From the NCBI RefSeq assembly GCF_031877795.1, contig NC_133954.1:10383466-10447465 (forward strand): a stretch of 64,000 nucleotides of DNA, written 5' to 3'. The notes below the pieces were generated by a model, which was not told the DNA's origin, made no database searches, and saw only the letters and a list, made by a program, of their open reading frames with translations. Source of the stretch: Strix aluco. Lineage: Eukaryota > Chordata > Aves > Strigiformes > Strigidae. A program made the position numbers and the translations under genes. This document shows, piece after piece, positions 40,001-52,599 of the stretch (position 1 is its first letter; each line of letters opens with the position of its first letter).

Positions 40001-43000
40001 CCATCCCACCACAACTTCATCTTCATCATGCTCCAATCATGAATTACACTAGGATATTTTTGAGGTACTATCACATGACATCCTTCAGAGTGGCCAGGAT
40101 AGCCAGCCAGTCACCTATACACCACTCAATACAAAATCTTGGGCAATAAGCTAAATTTGTGTGACACCTCTTCCTCGTATCTTAAACTACGTGCTCTGCT
40201 ACTGTTTTCACAGGTGAGAAGGCATTACATTTTTCTAGGCGTACTATGATGTTGTTAAAGGAGAGCAGCAGCATCTGAATGTTTACTACAGACTGTGTCT
40301 CACAAAGATCATTTCAGATCTCTTAAGTCTCCCTGGCTTTTTCAGATCATGCTAGGGCATTCTCACAAGCAGTTGAGAAAACATAAAGGAAAAATAGCCT
40401 GAGTTTGGAAACAAACAGAAAGTCTTTTCATGATCTCTGTGCAGGGCACTATAATTTACATCTTCCATATCTTGTGTTTTCTGAATCAAACCTGTTTTCC
40501 ACCCACAGCTGAAATGGAAGCTGTAACTGGGAGCTTTGGGAAGATTTACCTTATTTTTCCCTCATACTCCTGTGTACAGTCATTGCTTTCAGTAGACATT
40601 TTGCTGATGCTAAGGGCAGAAGGGTACTCTGAGCTGACAGACTGTGTATTATTACAATCATAAACTACTCTCACAAAAAACATTCTTCTGGATTTCACAT
40701 TTTCTTCCCATCTGGACAGAAGGACCCAGTGAAAGTGTAATATCAGCACAGCCACAGTGGTGGATTCTATACCCTTGAAGAAGCTTTTATTAATGTATTT
40801 ATTTCTGCTAAAGTAAACAATTCAAAATGTCCCTTAAAATACCAGGAAACCATAAGTAACATTCCATCTAGAAGAGGGTACTGTGATGTAGGGATAGCAA
40901 GTCTTTGGACAGGTCTACTGAAAAAATAAATTTATCCCTTGTGGAAAAGAGGATTACCTGACTAATCTGGTATCTAAGGTGCTGCTTTTGGAATTATAAA
41001 TGTTTTTCTCCTCTGAATCTGCTATGTGCTCTCTGTGCCCTGTTTCTATGAGAAGTAGCAGGTGGATGCTGACACTACAAGAGACACAGAGCATCACACT
41101 TGCACTTAGCTGAGTCAACCCAGATCCCGCTCTGTGCTTATGCCTGTCCTTGGAACTGGCCAGTTTATTGTTAGCCACCCCAGTCTCTTTACACAGTTTT
41201 AGACTTTTACACCCGTTTGTCAGAACAAAGCTGGCTTATCTTGCACAGTAAGCTTCAAAATGGGGCATCAGCTCTCTCAGTGACCTGCTGTGGCAAGTTC
41301 CCACTGGGTGTCAGCTGCTGGCGAGAGACTCAGCAGTGAAAGCTTGACACCCACCAGCTGGGTTGGGAGAGCTGCGTCTTTCCCTCCAGTTTGTGAATTA
41401 AATTCTGTCTCCAGTCAGGGAAAAGGCACAAGACCAAACAGTGTCATGAGCTGCAACTCAGGGTTGTGCAGTGCAATCCCTGCACCTTTTCTCTGCCAGT
41501 GCTTGAAGATCTGCTCCTGCTGCAGGTATCTGAGACAGTTTTTCTGTACAAGCTCCAAGATATTTGATACCTTCTGTTCTGCTACCATTTACAGAACATT
41601 TTCAGCATAATTTCTTCAAAGCTGACCTCACTGCCCTCCCTTTCTATGATCTACCAGCTCACTCATGTTCCTGAAGACAAAAACCCCCTGTGAAATTGGG
41701 AATGCACTTTTCTCCATTTCTGATGGTGGGAGTGGACTAATTATGAATTTTGAGAGTCTCCCCAGTGGCTACTTATTCCCTTGGAAAAAAAAGCATGCCT
41801 TTAATCTAGTATGAATGGGTTTAATGTCACCTTCTAGCTCCTATATCTTGCTAAAGCTCTCCACCATCTACCAGAAAGTCCTTCTAAGAACAGGGCAGGG
41901 AAAGTGACTGTTCCAGCCTTCTCTTGGATGCAGTAAACACAACTGTTCACATTTCCTGCTACACAGCCAGTTTCCCAGATCACACACACTCCTGAAGATG
42001 AAGTAGTACTGTTTCAAAGCCCAAAGGCCACCAGTGACAGATGTTCACCCAGGAGGTTGCTCCCCTGCAGGCGCACCTTGTTTATGCAGTCAGGAGGAGC
42101 TAGTGCTGCCTACCTGAGTCATACACGTAGTCCACCTGCTCCTGTTTGATGACCACAGCTGCTGGGAACTGACGGCTGCTGCCCGCCCGGCTCACTTGCT
42201 CGTACCGCAGGTCGCAGTACTCCTGTTTGAAGCCCTGATGAGCGTACTGGAGGCAGGGCTCAGACATTTGGCGCTGGCAGGCAACAGGGTCTTCCTGGGC
42301 CATGCCCTGGGAGGAAGGGAAGGAACGGCACATCTCCAGAGGTGGCTGGTATGCAGAGCTAGAAGAGGGGAGAGGATAGGGGGATGGCTGCTTTCTTGGC
42401 CCTCTGATCTCAGCGCTGGTGCACGACTGGTTAAGAGACAGAAAGTTCCTCAGCCTCAGCCTGTTACTAGGGCTGTAGGAGCTGCACATGTAGCTGGGGC
42501 AAGGAAGGGACCTCAATGAAAGATGTTTCCAAGGGCAGCTACACAGCCCATCATTCTCAGAATCTGACAGACTTAAGGTTATAGACTTCTTCAAACCCTA
42601 GGCAGCAGTGGTGGGTCTAAGGTACTTTGGATGGGAGGGATCCTGTGATTGCTGGAAACTGAGCACTTTAATCTGGATGTTGCAGCCCCTCCTCTCTGAA
42701 TCACCAAGGAGAACAATCCTTCTTGCCAGTGGCTGCCTTCTCCTGGCAGTAACTCACCTGTTTTCGCTGAGGTATCCACAGCTGGATCTGGGGTTGGGTG
42801 GCCCCACAGGCTTCAGGAAGCTCCTGTCCTGTCTAGGGAACTGTTGGAGCGGTGACTGTATTGGGGCTCCTGGACTGGGGGACTTGATTCCAACTTGTCT
42901 GGGTTGATCATAGGCACTGGGACAGTCAAACAGATATTGAAGCATTACAGTTCTCCGAGAAGGACTTGTGGCAGCACCTGGGGAGAACGTGTCACAGGCA

Positions 43001-46000
43001 GACACGCTCTCCCTCTATGCAGCCACCTAGGTCAGAAAACTCCCAGCATAAACTCCTTCCTTTCAAGTTATTGGTTGCCCCCACGCACAATAGCAAAACC
43101 CCTCAAGCAGAAAACTGGAGAATGTGTCTGTACTGAAGAAGCCATAACTCAGGCAAGTAGCTGGGACTGTGGGCAATGCTATCAGGGAGCTCCTTGTGGG
43201 ACTGATTTTGGAAAGCAATGGGGAGAGAGACACATGACAGATGTCAAGACTGCTTTCAGCATCAGGACAGCTGAGTAACAGCACCAGGGAAAAGGAAAAA
43301 AGAGGCGAGCCCAGATCTACTCTACATAGGTCTGAGCTATCCAGTGCAATAAATGGCAGTCTGAAGAGGCTGCCATGAGCTGACCCACAGGTTAATTTGT
43401 TGTGCAGCATGCATGCACTGCCCTTACCCAGCAGGCAAACCAGACTGTTGTCATAACACTTCATTATCAGGTAATGCAGTAGCACCTGATTTCATAACAG
43501 CTCCTGTCCCTCCCCTGCGTAAGCCGTGTTACCTGGCATAAAGGCACTGCTCGCCATTGTGGCACTGGAATGGCTGCTTATGGTTGCAGGACAGTGTGGG
43601 GTCCAAGGAGGGACTCTGTGGCTCCTTTTTAATCTTAGCAGGAGGACTGTGAAAAGCTACTGTGGGAGAGAAATGAAAAATCATGTTGATGCTTTTCTTG
43701 TTTAGGGGGAGATACTTCTATCAGCCAGTAAAAAGTCAACTGAGATGCCACCACCTTGTCCTTGGTCAGCTGGCTCTGAGAGAAACAGAACACCAATACA
43801 TACAACTGCTCACTGGACTCCACTGTGCTCTGCCCTTGATTTAGTAAGGTTTGTGTGATATATCAACCTCAGAAGAGCAAATCTGAGGTACTGTTAACAT
43901 ACTCTATGATAATCCAGAGCACTTAAAAAAGGATTTAGAGTGGGTATTTCCTAAGCTGTTCAGGGCTGGGACACACATTTTCTGTTCTGTCATAAAGGGT
44001 AGCATGCACAGACTATTTTTCAACACAGAAAAGCAAAGTTTTGGTTTGCATCATGAAAAATGCTCTTTCATTGACATATCTGGTAAGCATGTCTTGTGAG
44101 TAGCATTACCATGCAGCACTGCATTAAATTATAATGCACAAACATGACGACACATTGTAGATTTCCTGATAGTATCATTTGTCCTGTAGGACAATAAAGG
44201 TAAAGTTTTTGTAGACACAGCTGCAAAAGCTGAAGGTTTTCTGTGGCAAAATACTATTATATGTATTGCATACTATTACAGGCTGTCACCAGGCTAACTT
44301 GCTCACAGACACCACACAAGCAGTGTTTTCAAAAGCACCTAACCAATTTAGATAGCCAAAATCCCTTTTCCGAAGGAATTGCATCAGTGTTAAAGCACAG
44401 TACAAAACAAAAGTCTGACTTGCAAGTCCTTGCTTTCACTATAATAAACCTTAAAAGTTCAAAGAGCAGCTTGCAGTCCTCTCAGTAGCCTCCCTTTGAA
44501 GTATCTAATTTCTTTAGTATCAGGTTTATACTTCATCATTCAGGAAGAAGGCCAGGCCCCTCTACAGGATACTGTGAATCCTGGGCGGGAGGCCGCCACA
44601 CTGACACTCAGGAGCTACCCAGATAATTTCCCTTTGTTGAATCTCTTCTATGCTAAGTCCAACATCCCTGAATGTGGGATTGGGGAAATGTCATAACTGT
44701 TCTGCTCATCCAAAACACCAGTGACAGTCCAGGAAAACAGTAAATTTTCATTTAATTTTCAGTGCACTGGTCTGTGGTCATGACCTGATGCAGACGAGGA
44801 GGGGTATTTCTGGGCTGGTTAGAATTTTATGAATAACAAACATGGGTTGCAGCTTACAGCACCAGGAAGTAGGATGTGGGTATTATTACTTCTTATGCTT
44901 AATTAAATACATCGGGGAGCAAAACTTCCTCTACTAGTTCCTCAGAAAAGCTTATATCCTGGCTGAAGGACATGGTAGGCATCTTCTACCTTTGCCTCTG
45001 GGCTTTACTGCTGCTGTTGGGAGGTCACTGGGACTTAGGAAGGAAAGTAACCCCAGAAAGGTACATAGGTCTAGGCTTGTTTTTTAAACAAGGGAAAGGT
45101 CTGCCCTGCAAACCAAAACTGTAAGCTTTTACCAAGGCTAGCTCCAGTCCTTCTTCACCAGCTTACTCCCACCTCTTCAAGCTGACACAATGCTGCTTAC
45201 AAAGCCTGGGATGTTCAGAGCTACGATTAGTTTTAAGAATGGAAAGTAACATCCTGATCTGTTAATACCTCATATTTTTGCTGAGTTTATTTCAGGACTG
45301 ACCTGAACTGTATGTGCACCAGCCATCCTCAAGCCACTTCTCCCTCACATAAAGGGCTAATTGTCCCTTCAGAAGCACTGCAGCAAGCAGCTACCAAAAG
45401 GGATGGAGAAAGGGCTGCTGCTGTCTCTCTTCACAAAAGATATTAAGGCCACCTTCTATTGTGAACATTCCTCCCCAAAATTAATTTTCTCAGCAAGAGG
45501 GGAAAACTACCCCCAAATCTGATTCCTTTTGCCTACTTTTGGATTCAGCCTACACCAGAAAAGCCCATCTTTACTCTTTGCATCACGCCAGCACCCAAAG
45601 GGATCCAAACAGCTTGACAGAATCAATATAAATAAGTAAATCCAGAAGATACCAGAGCCTCATATTGTTTCTGGCTCCTGCAGCCAGTCCTGGCACTGCT
45701 ATCAGCCACAGCAGAGGGGCCTGCTCACAACCAGCTCTTGGCCCTGTCCAAACTGATGGCAGGTGCGAGTGTGCAGACACCCCAGACCCAGGGAAGGGTC
45801 AAAAGAGAAAAGGGTCTTTTTATGCCTGGGGCATTCATTACCCTTCTATCTGCAGCAGTTCTTTTCAATGTATGGAATAAACAGATATATAGAACCCATC
45901 TAAAAATGCTGATATGTCAGCTGAGTCTCAAGGGGGAAAAAAAGAAAATTGCTCTGTCCAGTACACTGAAGTTTCAAGAAGCTAGAGGTGCTAGGAGCAA

Positions 46001-49000
46001 TCAATTCTTTCCAGCCCCTAATAGCTGGAACAGGCTACCCCATTACAACTGGCTCATTCATTCATTCAGAGTGAAACATGGGACCAGCCCTCTCCTCAGT
46101 TCTAGGTTAAAAAAGGAGAAGAAACAAGATATGGCTCAGAGAGCAAGCCCAGCTGTGCTGCAGGGCCAAATCCAGGGAAAGGAGGTAGACAAGAATAACC
46201 AGTAAGAGTGCTTCATTTTAGTTTTCATGGGCAAAACTGCCCTGGGCAGAGAGGGGTATTAACATAATGGCACCAAAGTTGACTGCACCAGCTTTAAATG
46301 AACATCTCTACTCTGTTAGCTGCCAGACATTTTTATGCCCAGGGAGTGGTGAGGCATCTTCTTGTAGCCTTGACATGTCTGTCAGAAGACAGGCTCCAGG
46401 TTCCTGCAGCTGCTTGCAACAGCGGGCTGTTCAGAACAATCTGTATTCACTTCAGGCATGTAGTCTCGGCCCAGCATCAGCTTCCAAATGAAACGGTGGC
46501 ATGCTGTGAGGACCAGCTGAAGCAGGCCCGGTATGAGAAAAGCAGAAAGAGTTGCATGGCCACTGTTTGGAAGGTTGTACCTGTGCAACATTCAGCTCCT
46601 TTTTAACATGAAGTGCTTTGACCAGTTCTCAGAGCAAACATTTGTGGTACAGTCTGTACACTCGTGTGCAAACACATGCAATCTGTTCAGTGGACAGGTC
46701 CTAAGAACAGAGAGCAAGCAGGCTAGCGAGCATCTCTCTTCAGGGATACTATGTCCTCATGCTGTGGCAGGTAGCAAACAGGACCATCATCTCACAGGCC
46801 ATACTGGTAGCAGATCTCAGGTAGAGGCCATGCAGGTGAGCAGAGCCCCCAAAAAGCACCTGCAGGAGACACAGCACCTATAATACTGCGTACAGTCCAA
46901 TTTCTTTTGCTCTGGGAGGAGTAATAGCATAAATTTTACCTTTGATTGTCACAGTAATGCATTTTTTCAGCTGTTCAGAGGTGCCTAGTTATCCACACAT
47001 CAACTAATACACACATCTGTTGAAACCACTCTGCAGAAGGGACTGTGCTAGTTACCACCACACAAAGTCTTTTGCATTGTCCAGATGTGGAGAGTTAGCC
47101 TGTTTTTTTTTGGTCACAGTCACAACAATGTAGAAATAATATTAGTACTTTAGCCTCAGTGTCTGTGTGTTGCATTTATGTATTTGTTTGGTTTAAGTGT
47201 ATCCTGCCCTTCTCCCCTGAGATGTGTGATCACCCCCCATGCTACTTACAGTTTTCTGAATGAAAGTCAGGCACAAATTGCTCATCACTGTCTGGAACCT
47301 GAGCTGCCAGGGGAGGGAGGGAAGGAGGGGGGAGAAAGAGAAAGAGAATTAGGTTTGGCACTTTGTATGGTATAATTAACAATAAGGCAGAAATAAGTGT
47401 GTGCAGGAGAGATCTGAGCTTTCTGCTGGGATGCACTTTAGTGACTAAGGATAATTTCCCTTTGGGATTAATGAACACAGTTGTTCTGCCTGCAGATTTA
47501 CCCCTTAAGAGCCTGCCAGTTTCTTTCTCCCTTACCTTGGAAATAAGGACAACAGCAAGTTTGTTAGCTCAGGGTTCAAAGTTTTCATTAGAAACATAAC
47601 ATGCAGGGATTTTTAAGCATTTAGCATAGGAAAAACAACTACCAACTGATAAATTTGGAAAGGCTATGCCACAGCGATGAGCAGAACAGGAAACATCTAT
47701 GCCTTCATATGCAATCTTTTCAGTAGCTCCAGAAGCAGTGGATAGCTTGGCACTAGTGGAATAGCCTACAATTTGTAAATCAGCAGAAGGAGAACATTTC
47801 AGAACAAAAAAAAGATTTATCTGGTAGCAGGAGAGGAAAATGGTTAATAGTCATGCATGTGTGATTTCATATATGGTAAATGTAAGAAGTGCTGATATAG
47901 AGAACCTGACAGCAAACAGCTGCTTTTTCTCCACAAATTAGTACAGCAAATCTTATTGCTGGGCATTTGCCCCATGGACAGCATTGTCAGTACGTCTCCA
48001 AGAATAAAAGCAAGGTTTAAGATGTTTGAATATTTCAAAGATTGTCTAATAAAGATATCTGAAAATCTGCAGAGGCCCGATATACCTTGGAACAACCTAC
48101 CTCACTGGAACAAGATGTTGCTGAATGTGGCAAGTAGTGAAATAGTTAACAACATTAGCATCTCAATGTTAAGAGGCTTCAGGCTTAATGCTTCCTTTAG
48201 ACAAACTGGTGAGGCTCATGTGTGTTTGCTGACTTACACTTTGTAAGCTGATGCCTCTTCATAACTCAGGGGGTCATATTTATTCTGATTTACACGAAAG
48301 ACTAGACTGCAAAAGCTGGAAAACCCACATAGATAAGAGTTTCCTACAACATCAAATATGGAGGCACTAGAAGAGTCACTATGTAGTTCATGGTATGGTC
48401 CATCACCTCCTTGAGTAAATAGTTATTTTAATTTAAAACTTAAAATATGAGAATTCTTCTTCCTGTGATGCCTATGAAAGATGTAGCGTGGTCGGAAGCT
48501 GGCATCTGCTGAAGACTGGCAGCTGTGCTGAACCTTATGGCATTATTCGTGTGAACTCCTCATCTGCCTGTACATAGCTGCCTGCCTTTCCTGATTTCCA
48601 GCTTAGATCATTCTGCTCATGGATTGCCCATCACAATGTGGCCTTAGACCATGTTTGAGTTGCATTGAAGCCATTACAAAATATATATAATAAAACAATG
48701 AAATGAGACATAAAACAAAGTAGTGGTCAAAGTAAAGGGACAGGAGGAATGGAAGCCCACTAATCTCAGTCACTTGAAGCTAAGCTAGACAAGACATCCC
48801 AAAATAAACCTTAGAGAATAACACTGCATTAACAAGCAGTGGATTAGAATGGAACTAGCCAAACTCTTTGCACAGCAATGGTTGTTCCTTCTATATGACC
48901 ACAACTGGAAATCTAAATGATAAAAGGTGGGGAACAGAAAAAAAAACCATACAAAATTCATTTTATGAATTATCTTTTAAAAATAACATTGTAATAGAAA

Positions 49001-52000
49001 AAACAACAGGGACCACATTGTATGAGCGGAGTTTGGATTTCACAGCCTACTACCTGTCTGTTAAATTGCTGACTATCTCCCTACGAGAATTACATACTAA
49101 AAGCAACAGACCACAGAAAAGATGTGAAACGAAGGGCACGGCTGAAGTGAGACCACACAACCTCACTGCTGGACAGTGATGCATGCAGACAGCTACAGTC
49201 CTGTATTAGATGGCTAAAGTGCCAGTTGAAAATTTAAGTTTTTATATTCATTACCTACTTCATATAGTTGCAATACATATAGCCACTTTCTTGTTCTCCC
49301 CAAACCAGCATCTATACTTAAAATAACTGGGATACTTAATCAGACATTTAAAGCGTAACCCCAGGCTTATTTTAGTCACTCAGACTGCAGGCATCAGCAC
49401 GGGCCTCACCATCTCCCACACCGTGTTTTCAAGATCTGGAGCACCAAAACTAAAGCTTTCTGACTAAGGATACACAAAGAAGTGCATCTCTCTCCTCCTT
49501 GAGCTACCTGTGCAACTTTTCTCCAAGGAAATTCTTTTGTTTCTCTGAATGCCAAATCACTTTTATCAATTATTTGGCTTTGAAATTAGTTCCATACAGT
49601 TATCAGCTGCCAGCTTCACATCATTGCATTCTAACCGATTCTGGTAAAAATGTTGTAGAGGAAAACTTCAGATTTTTAGTAACAAGGCCTAAGATTTTTT
49701 GGCATCTGTTTCTTTTTAGAGTCATCTGTATGCAGACATTATTCTTTTACCCTGCAAAGGAGAAATCAGGTGACACTATTAAAAAATATTCTAAAAAGCC
49801 AACAAAGGGATACTGCTATGAACAAAATCACACAAATATATATATTGACACATATACATACATGTATATGTGGTTTAAATTTGTTAACATTTTTCACATG
49901 ACTGATTGTTTGTCATGAATTTATATTTCCAGTTTGCTTCCTTACTAGGTTTGTTTCTCTTATTTTGAAAGTAACACCAAGAACTGTAAATAAAATAATA
50001 AAATAGCTAAATTTATTTAAACATGATAGAGGCAGAGAATAAATAACATATTTCATATTTTCACTTTTTCTCCTGCATGCTTTAGGAAGGGTACTCTTAA
50101 GTTTTCAGTTGCCTTCATCTCATGAAAAAATGCTAACATATAGACATGTACAAGACATTAATAAAAAGAATTGTTTTCACCATTCGGGAAAATAATTTGA
50201 CATACTGGTGAATGCAGAAAAACAAACAATAGTTTGCTTCAGAGGGCAACTTTTCTTGTTAAAAGTCTGGAAATGGGAGTCACCATGGGAGAAAGTAGCT
50301 CCCCGTATATGCAGTCTAAAACCATAAGCTAGAATAGTAAAACATGCATTGAATTTCCCAGAGATTTCACTTACTATGATTAGATGTTATGAGCGATGCA
50401 AAAAAAAAAAATCTACCTATATTCTAAAAACATGCAATAGGGTTTCCATTATCATTTACTAATCACGTATAACAGCAGATTACCTCTTTCTATACAGCAC
50501 TGAGACCATGTGTGACCTTCCCTTCACCCCAGGGCACTTACGAGTTCATTCAACAAACACTCTGCTATGAACATATTCTATGCAAATTATTTAGACTAGT
50601 GAGCTAAAAATGTTATCAAACATTAGAAAGCCTAAAATTGAAAGTCTACCAGAACTCAGCTCTGAGGCAAATGTATCTTATTAGCAGCTCAAGATTTCTG
50701 AAGATTTAAAAGAAACCAGTCTCAACCATGTGTGCATATTCAGCAGATCTATTAGATGACCAGCAGCTAATACCTATTTTTCTACTCTGATGTAACTCAG
50801 GTGAGCGTTTTGATCCTGGAACAGCCTCCAGGCAATTTCTTTTGCATCCTTACAATCTACACACTCCTGAACACTGTCCAATCAGTGTAATTTCATTTCA
50901 GTTTGAAATGAACATAAAACATTTGATTTTTTTTTCTTAATAATCTTACTTAGTTGGCAAATATCTTTTTGGAGGCTTTAAAACAAGCACTGTTTGACAT
51001 GATTGTCCTTCACTTGTGGTAAAACTAAGGGAAATAACCCTGCTCGACATGCCATGCATATTTTTATATTATTATTGTTAAATATTTAAGTACCTGTATC
51101 ACAGTCAGTACTTTTATATTTATCAAGAGTCTGTACTTGAGGATATATTTTGAATTTTCTAGAAAATGGACCATTTGTAGTACCGGAATTGAAGCAAATT
51201 CACCATATTGTTTAAAACTAGCTTCACTTGGAATTAACGGGACTCCCTGAGATTTGAAGTTTTCTCTTCCTTGAAGTCAAAAGGCAGAACAATTTAGACC
51301 CCAAACTAAACAGCATATAAATTCCAGGAAGGTCCCTTCAAAGAATTATCTTAAAAGAGGGGAAAAAAAGTTAAGAGAAGCACTTTGTTCCCTAAATTAA
51401 AAGAACACATTATTGTTTAAGAAAAATGTCAACGTTCTGGCAACCAACGAAGTGACAAATTAGCATAAAATCTAACCAGTTACAAGTAGCCTGAAACGAA
51501 AATTGTAACCAGGAAAGCGGGCCAACTGCCAAGTCCCATTCTTAAGCAAATACCCAGCACAATAGCGTGATTCATGCGTCTTCATTTATACAAGCCTAAG
51601 GTTGGCAAGTCTGAAAAAATACTTAATGTTTGGAGCTAGTCAAACAAAGCAAAAAAGCAGTACGAACACCAAAAGACAAACAACTGGAAGGCGAACAAAA
51701 CAGCGAGGGGAAGGAGCCTACCTTCTGTCAGCCAAGTCTCCTGGAACTGGCTCAAGTCCTGGAAGAGATCTGCGCGAGAAGCGAGAGGTTTCCTCGGTGA
51801 GCGCTGGGGAGGAACGGTGGGATGCTCCGGCGACGGAGGCGCCGGGCGGAACGGGGAGGTGGGGGCGGTGGCGCGGGGGGAGGACCCGGTCTCTGCCCGG
51901 AAGCCTTCACCGTCCCCGTCCATCCCCCCCCCATCCCCCCTTACCTTCCGAGTCCTGCGCCGGCGGCAAGCCCGGGTCCCCGGGGCTCTTCCCAGCGCCC

Positions 52001-52153
52001 ATCAGAGCTCCGCCACCGGGAGCCGCCCGGCCCGGAGGCTGCTGCGGGGAGAGACGGTCAGGGCGGGGGCCGGCCGGAGAGGGACCCAGCCCCGGAGCGG
52101 CCACTCACCTGCGGGAACGCGAACGGCACCCTCTGGTCCAGGTACCCCTTCAT
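37066..52153 (-). CDS. ETV4: ETV4 (PEA3), ETS-family transcription factor
   Basis: Twelve coding exons, in transcript order: 52153-52109, 52041-51945, 51769-51722, 47303-47250, 43659-43533, 42916-42758, 42358-42114, 39843-39769, 39679-39611, 39242-39073, 38038-37937 and 37287-37066. They join in frame to 470 aa (human 484). The N-terminus [13 protein letters not shown] is followed by the acidic activation helix [18 protein letters not shown] (from about residue 48), two VPD motifs, and SUMO-type motifs IKKEP, VIKQEQ and DIKQE. The ETS DNA-binding domain spans about residues 328-411, with [43 protein letters not shown] and [16 protein letters not shown]. It binds GGA(A/T) sites in the nucleus and acts downstream of FGF/ERK signalling. 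The VPD motifs fit the known COP1 degrons of PEA3 factors. The start is fixed by an in-frame TAG 18 bases upstream on the transcript strand, with A at -3. ETV1 and ETV5 are the alternatives; the residue match and the DHX8 neighbour favour ETV4. Confidence 0.96.
43660..47249 (-). other. ETV4 intron 4, nothing else recognised
   Basis: A 3.6 kb intron. A 155-codon open frame at 45738-46205 on the plus strand lacks any recognised domain and has low-complexity lysine-rich stretches. No repeat family or RNA gene was recognised. Confidence 0.5.
47304..51721 (-). other. ETV4 intron 3, AT-rich
   Basis: A 4.4 kb intron that becomes very AT-rich between about 48.6 and 51.6 kb. It contains a short TA/CA-rich low-complexity patch around 49835-49870. 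No exon, repeat family or RNA gene was recognised apart from the pyrimidine tract at its 3' end. Confidence 0.5.
47309..47348 (-). promoter_or_regulatory. 40-base pure polypyrimidine tract of the ETV4 54-bp exon
   Basis: The plus strand is uninterrupted purine from 47309 to 47348, so the ETV4 pre-mRNA has 40 consecutive pyrimidines directly before the acceptor ggcag at 47304-47308. The plus-strand G runs (47310-47313, 47315-47317, 47319-47321, 47327-47332) also fit a four-tract quadruplex pattern on the template strand. A second AG lies 5 bases further into the exon. Confidence 0.7.
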
Positions 52154-52560
52154 CCTGCCTCCCGTGCGCTACCTCCGCGGGCACCGGGGGGGCTCCCGAC
52201 GGGCACCGGGGGGGGGGGGGGGGGGGGGCACCTGCCCCGGAGGCTCCCGGCACTGCCACCGCCCGAAACTCGGGATGGGGGCGGGAGCGAGCCCGCCGGC
52301 TCCCAAGCGGGAGCAGCTCCCGGCCGGGACCGGCCCCCCCGCCCCTCAGCCGGCGCGGCCCCGCCCCCTCGGCGGTCAGGCCCACTGGCCCATCGCCCCG
52401 CTGGCGGACCCGGCTCGCCCGCTCCTTTGTTCCACCGAATTTGTGAATGAAGCTCTGGGTCGGGGCACGCCCGCCAATCCCAGCTCTTTTTGGCCCTCGC
52501 CCAGTGAGAAGTGGGAGTAGCTTTAGCCTCTGGGGCCAATCAGATCGCAGCGCTCCCGCA
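51750..52560 (-). promoter_or_regulatory. CpG island and promoter region of ETV4
   Basis: Strong CpG and GC enrichment covers ETV4 coding exons 1-3 and about 400 bases upstream. GC boxes matching Sp1 sites occur at 52337-52345 and 52359-52368. CCAAT motifs lie at 52474-52478 and 52536-52540 (the latter followed by CAG); both are on the plus strand and so are inverted relative to ETV4. There is no TATA box at a sensible distance. The transcription start is not determined; it probably lies between the start codon and about 52.5 kb. Confidence 0.75.
52208..52228. repeat. 21-base G homopolymer in the ETV4 5' region
   Basis: An uninterrupted run of 21 G on the plus strand (C on the ETV4 sense strand) sits 55 bases upstream of the ETV4 start codon. 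It is either in the 5' UTR or at the promoter. Such a run can form a quadruplex and is prone to length error in sequencing, so the exact count may be unreliable. Confidence 0.9.
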
Positions 52561-52599
52561 TTCATTCAAGGACAGAGCTCCCATTCATAAAAAAATCGT

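Noticed and set aside
45738-46205. 155-codon open frame in ETV4 intron 4
   Set aside because: No recognised motif, no promoter or splice context, and lysine/serine-rich low complexity. Most likely chance.
51602-52565. Long plus-strand frames (282, 232 and 209 codons) and minus frames over the ETV4 5' end
   Set aside because: CpG-island artefacts of low complexity. Only the short minus-strand exons 52153-52109, 52041-51945 and 51769-51722 match ETV4.
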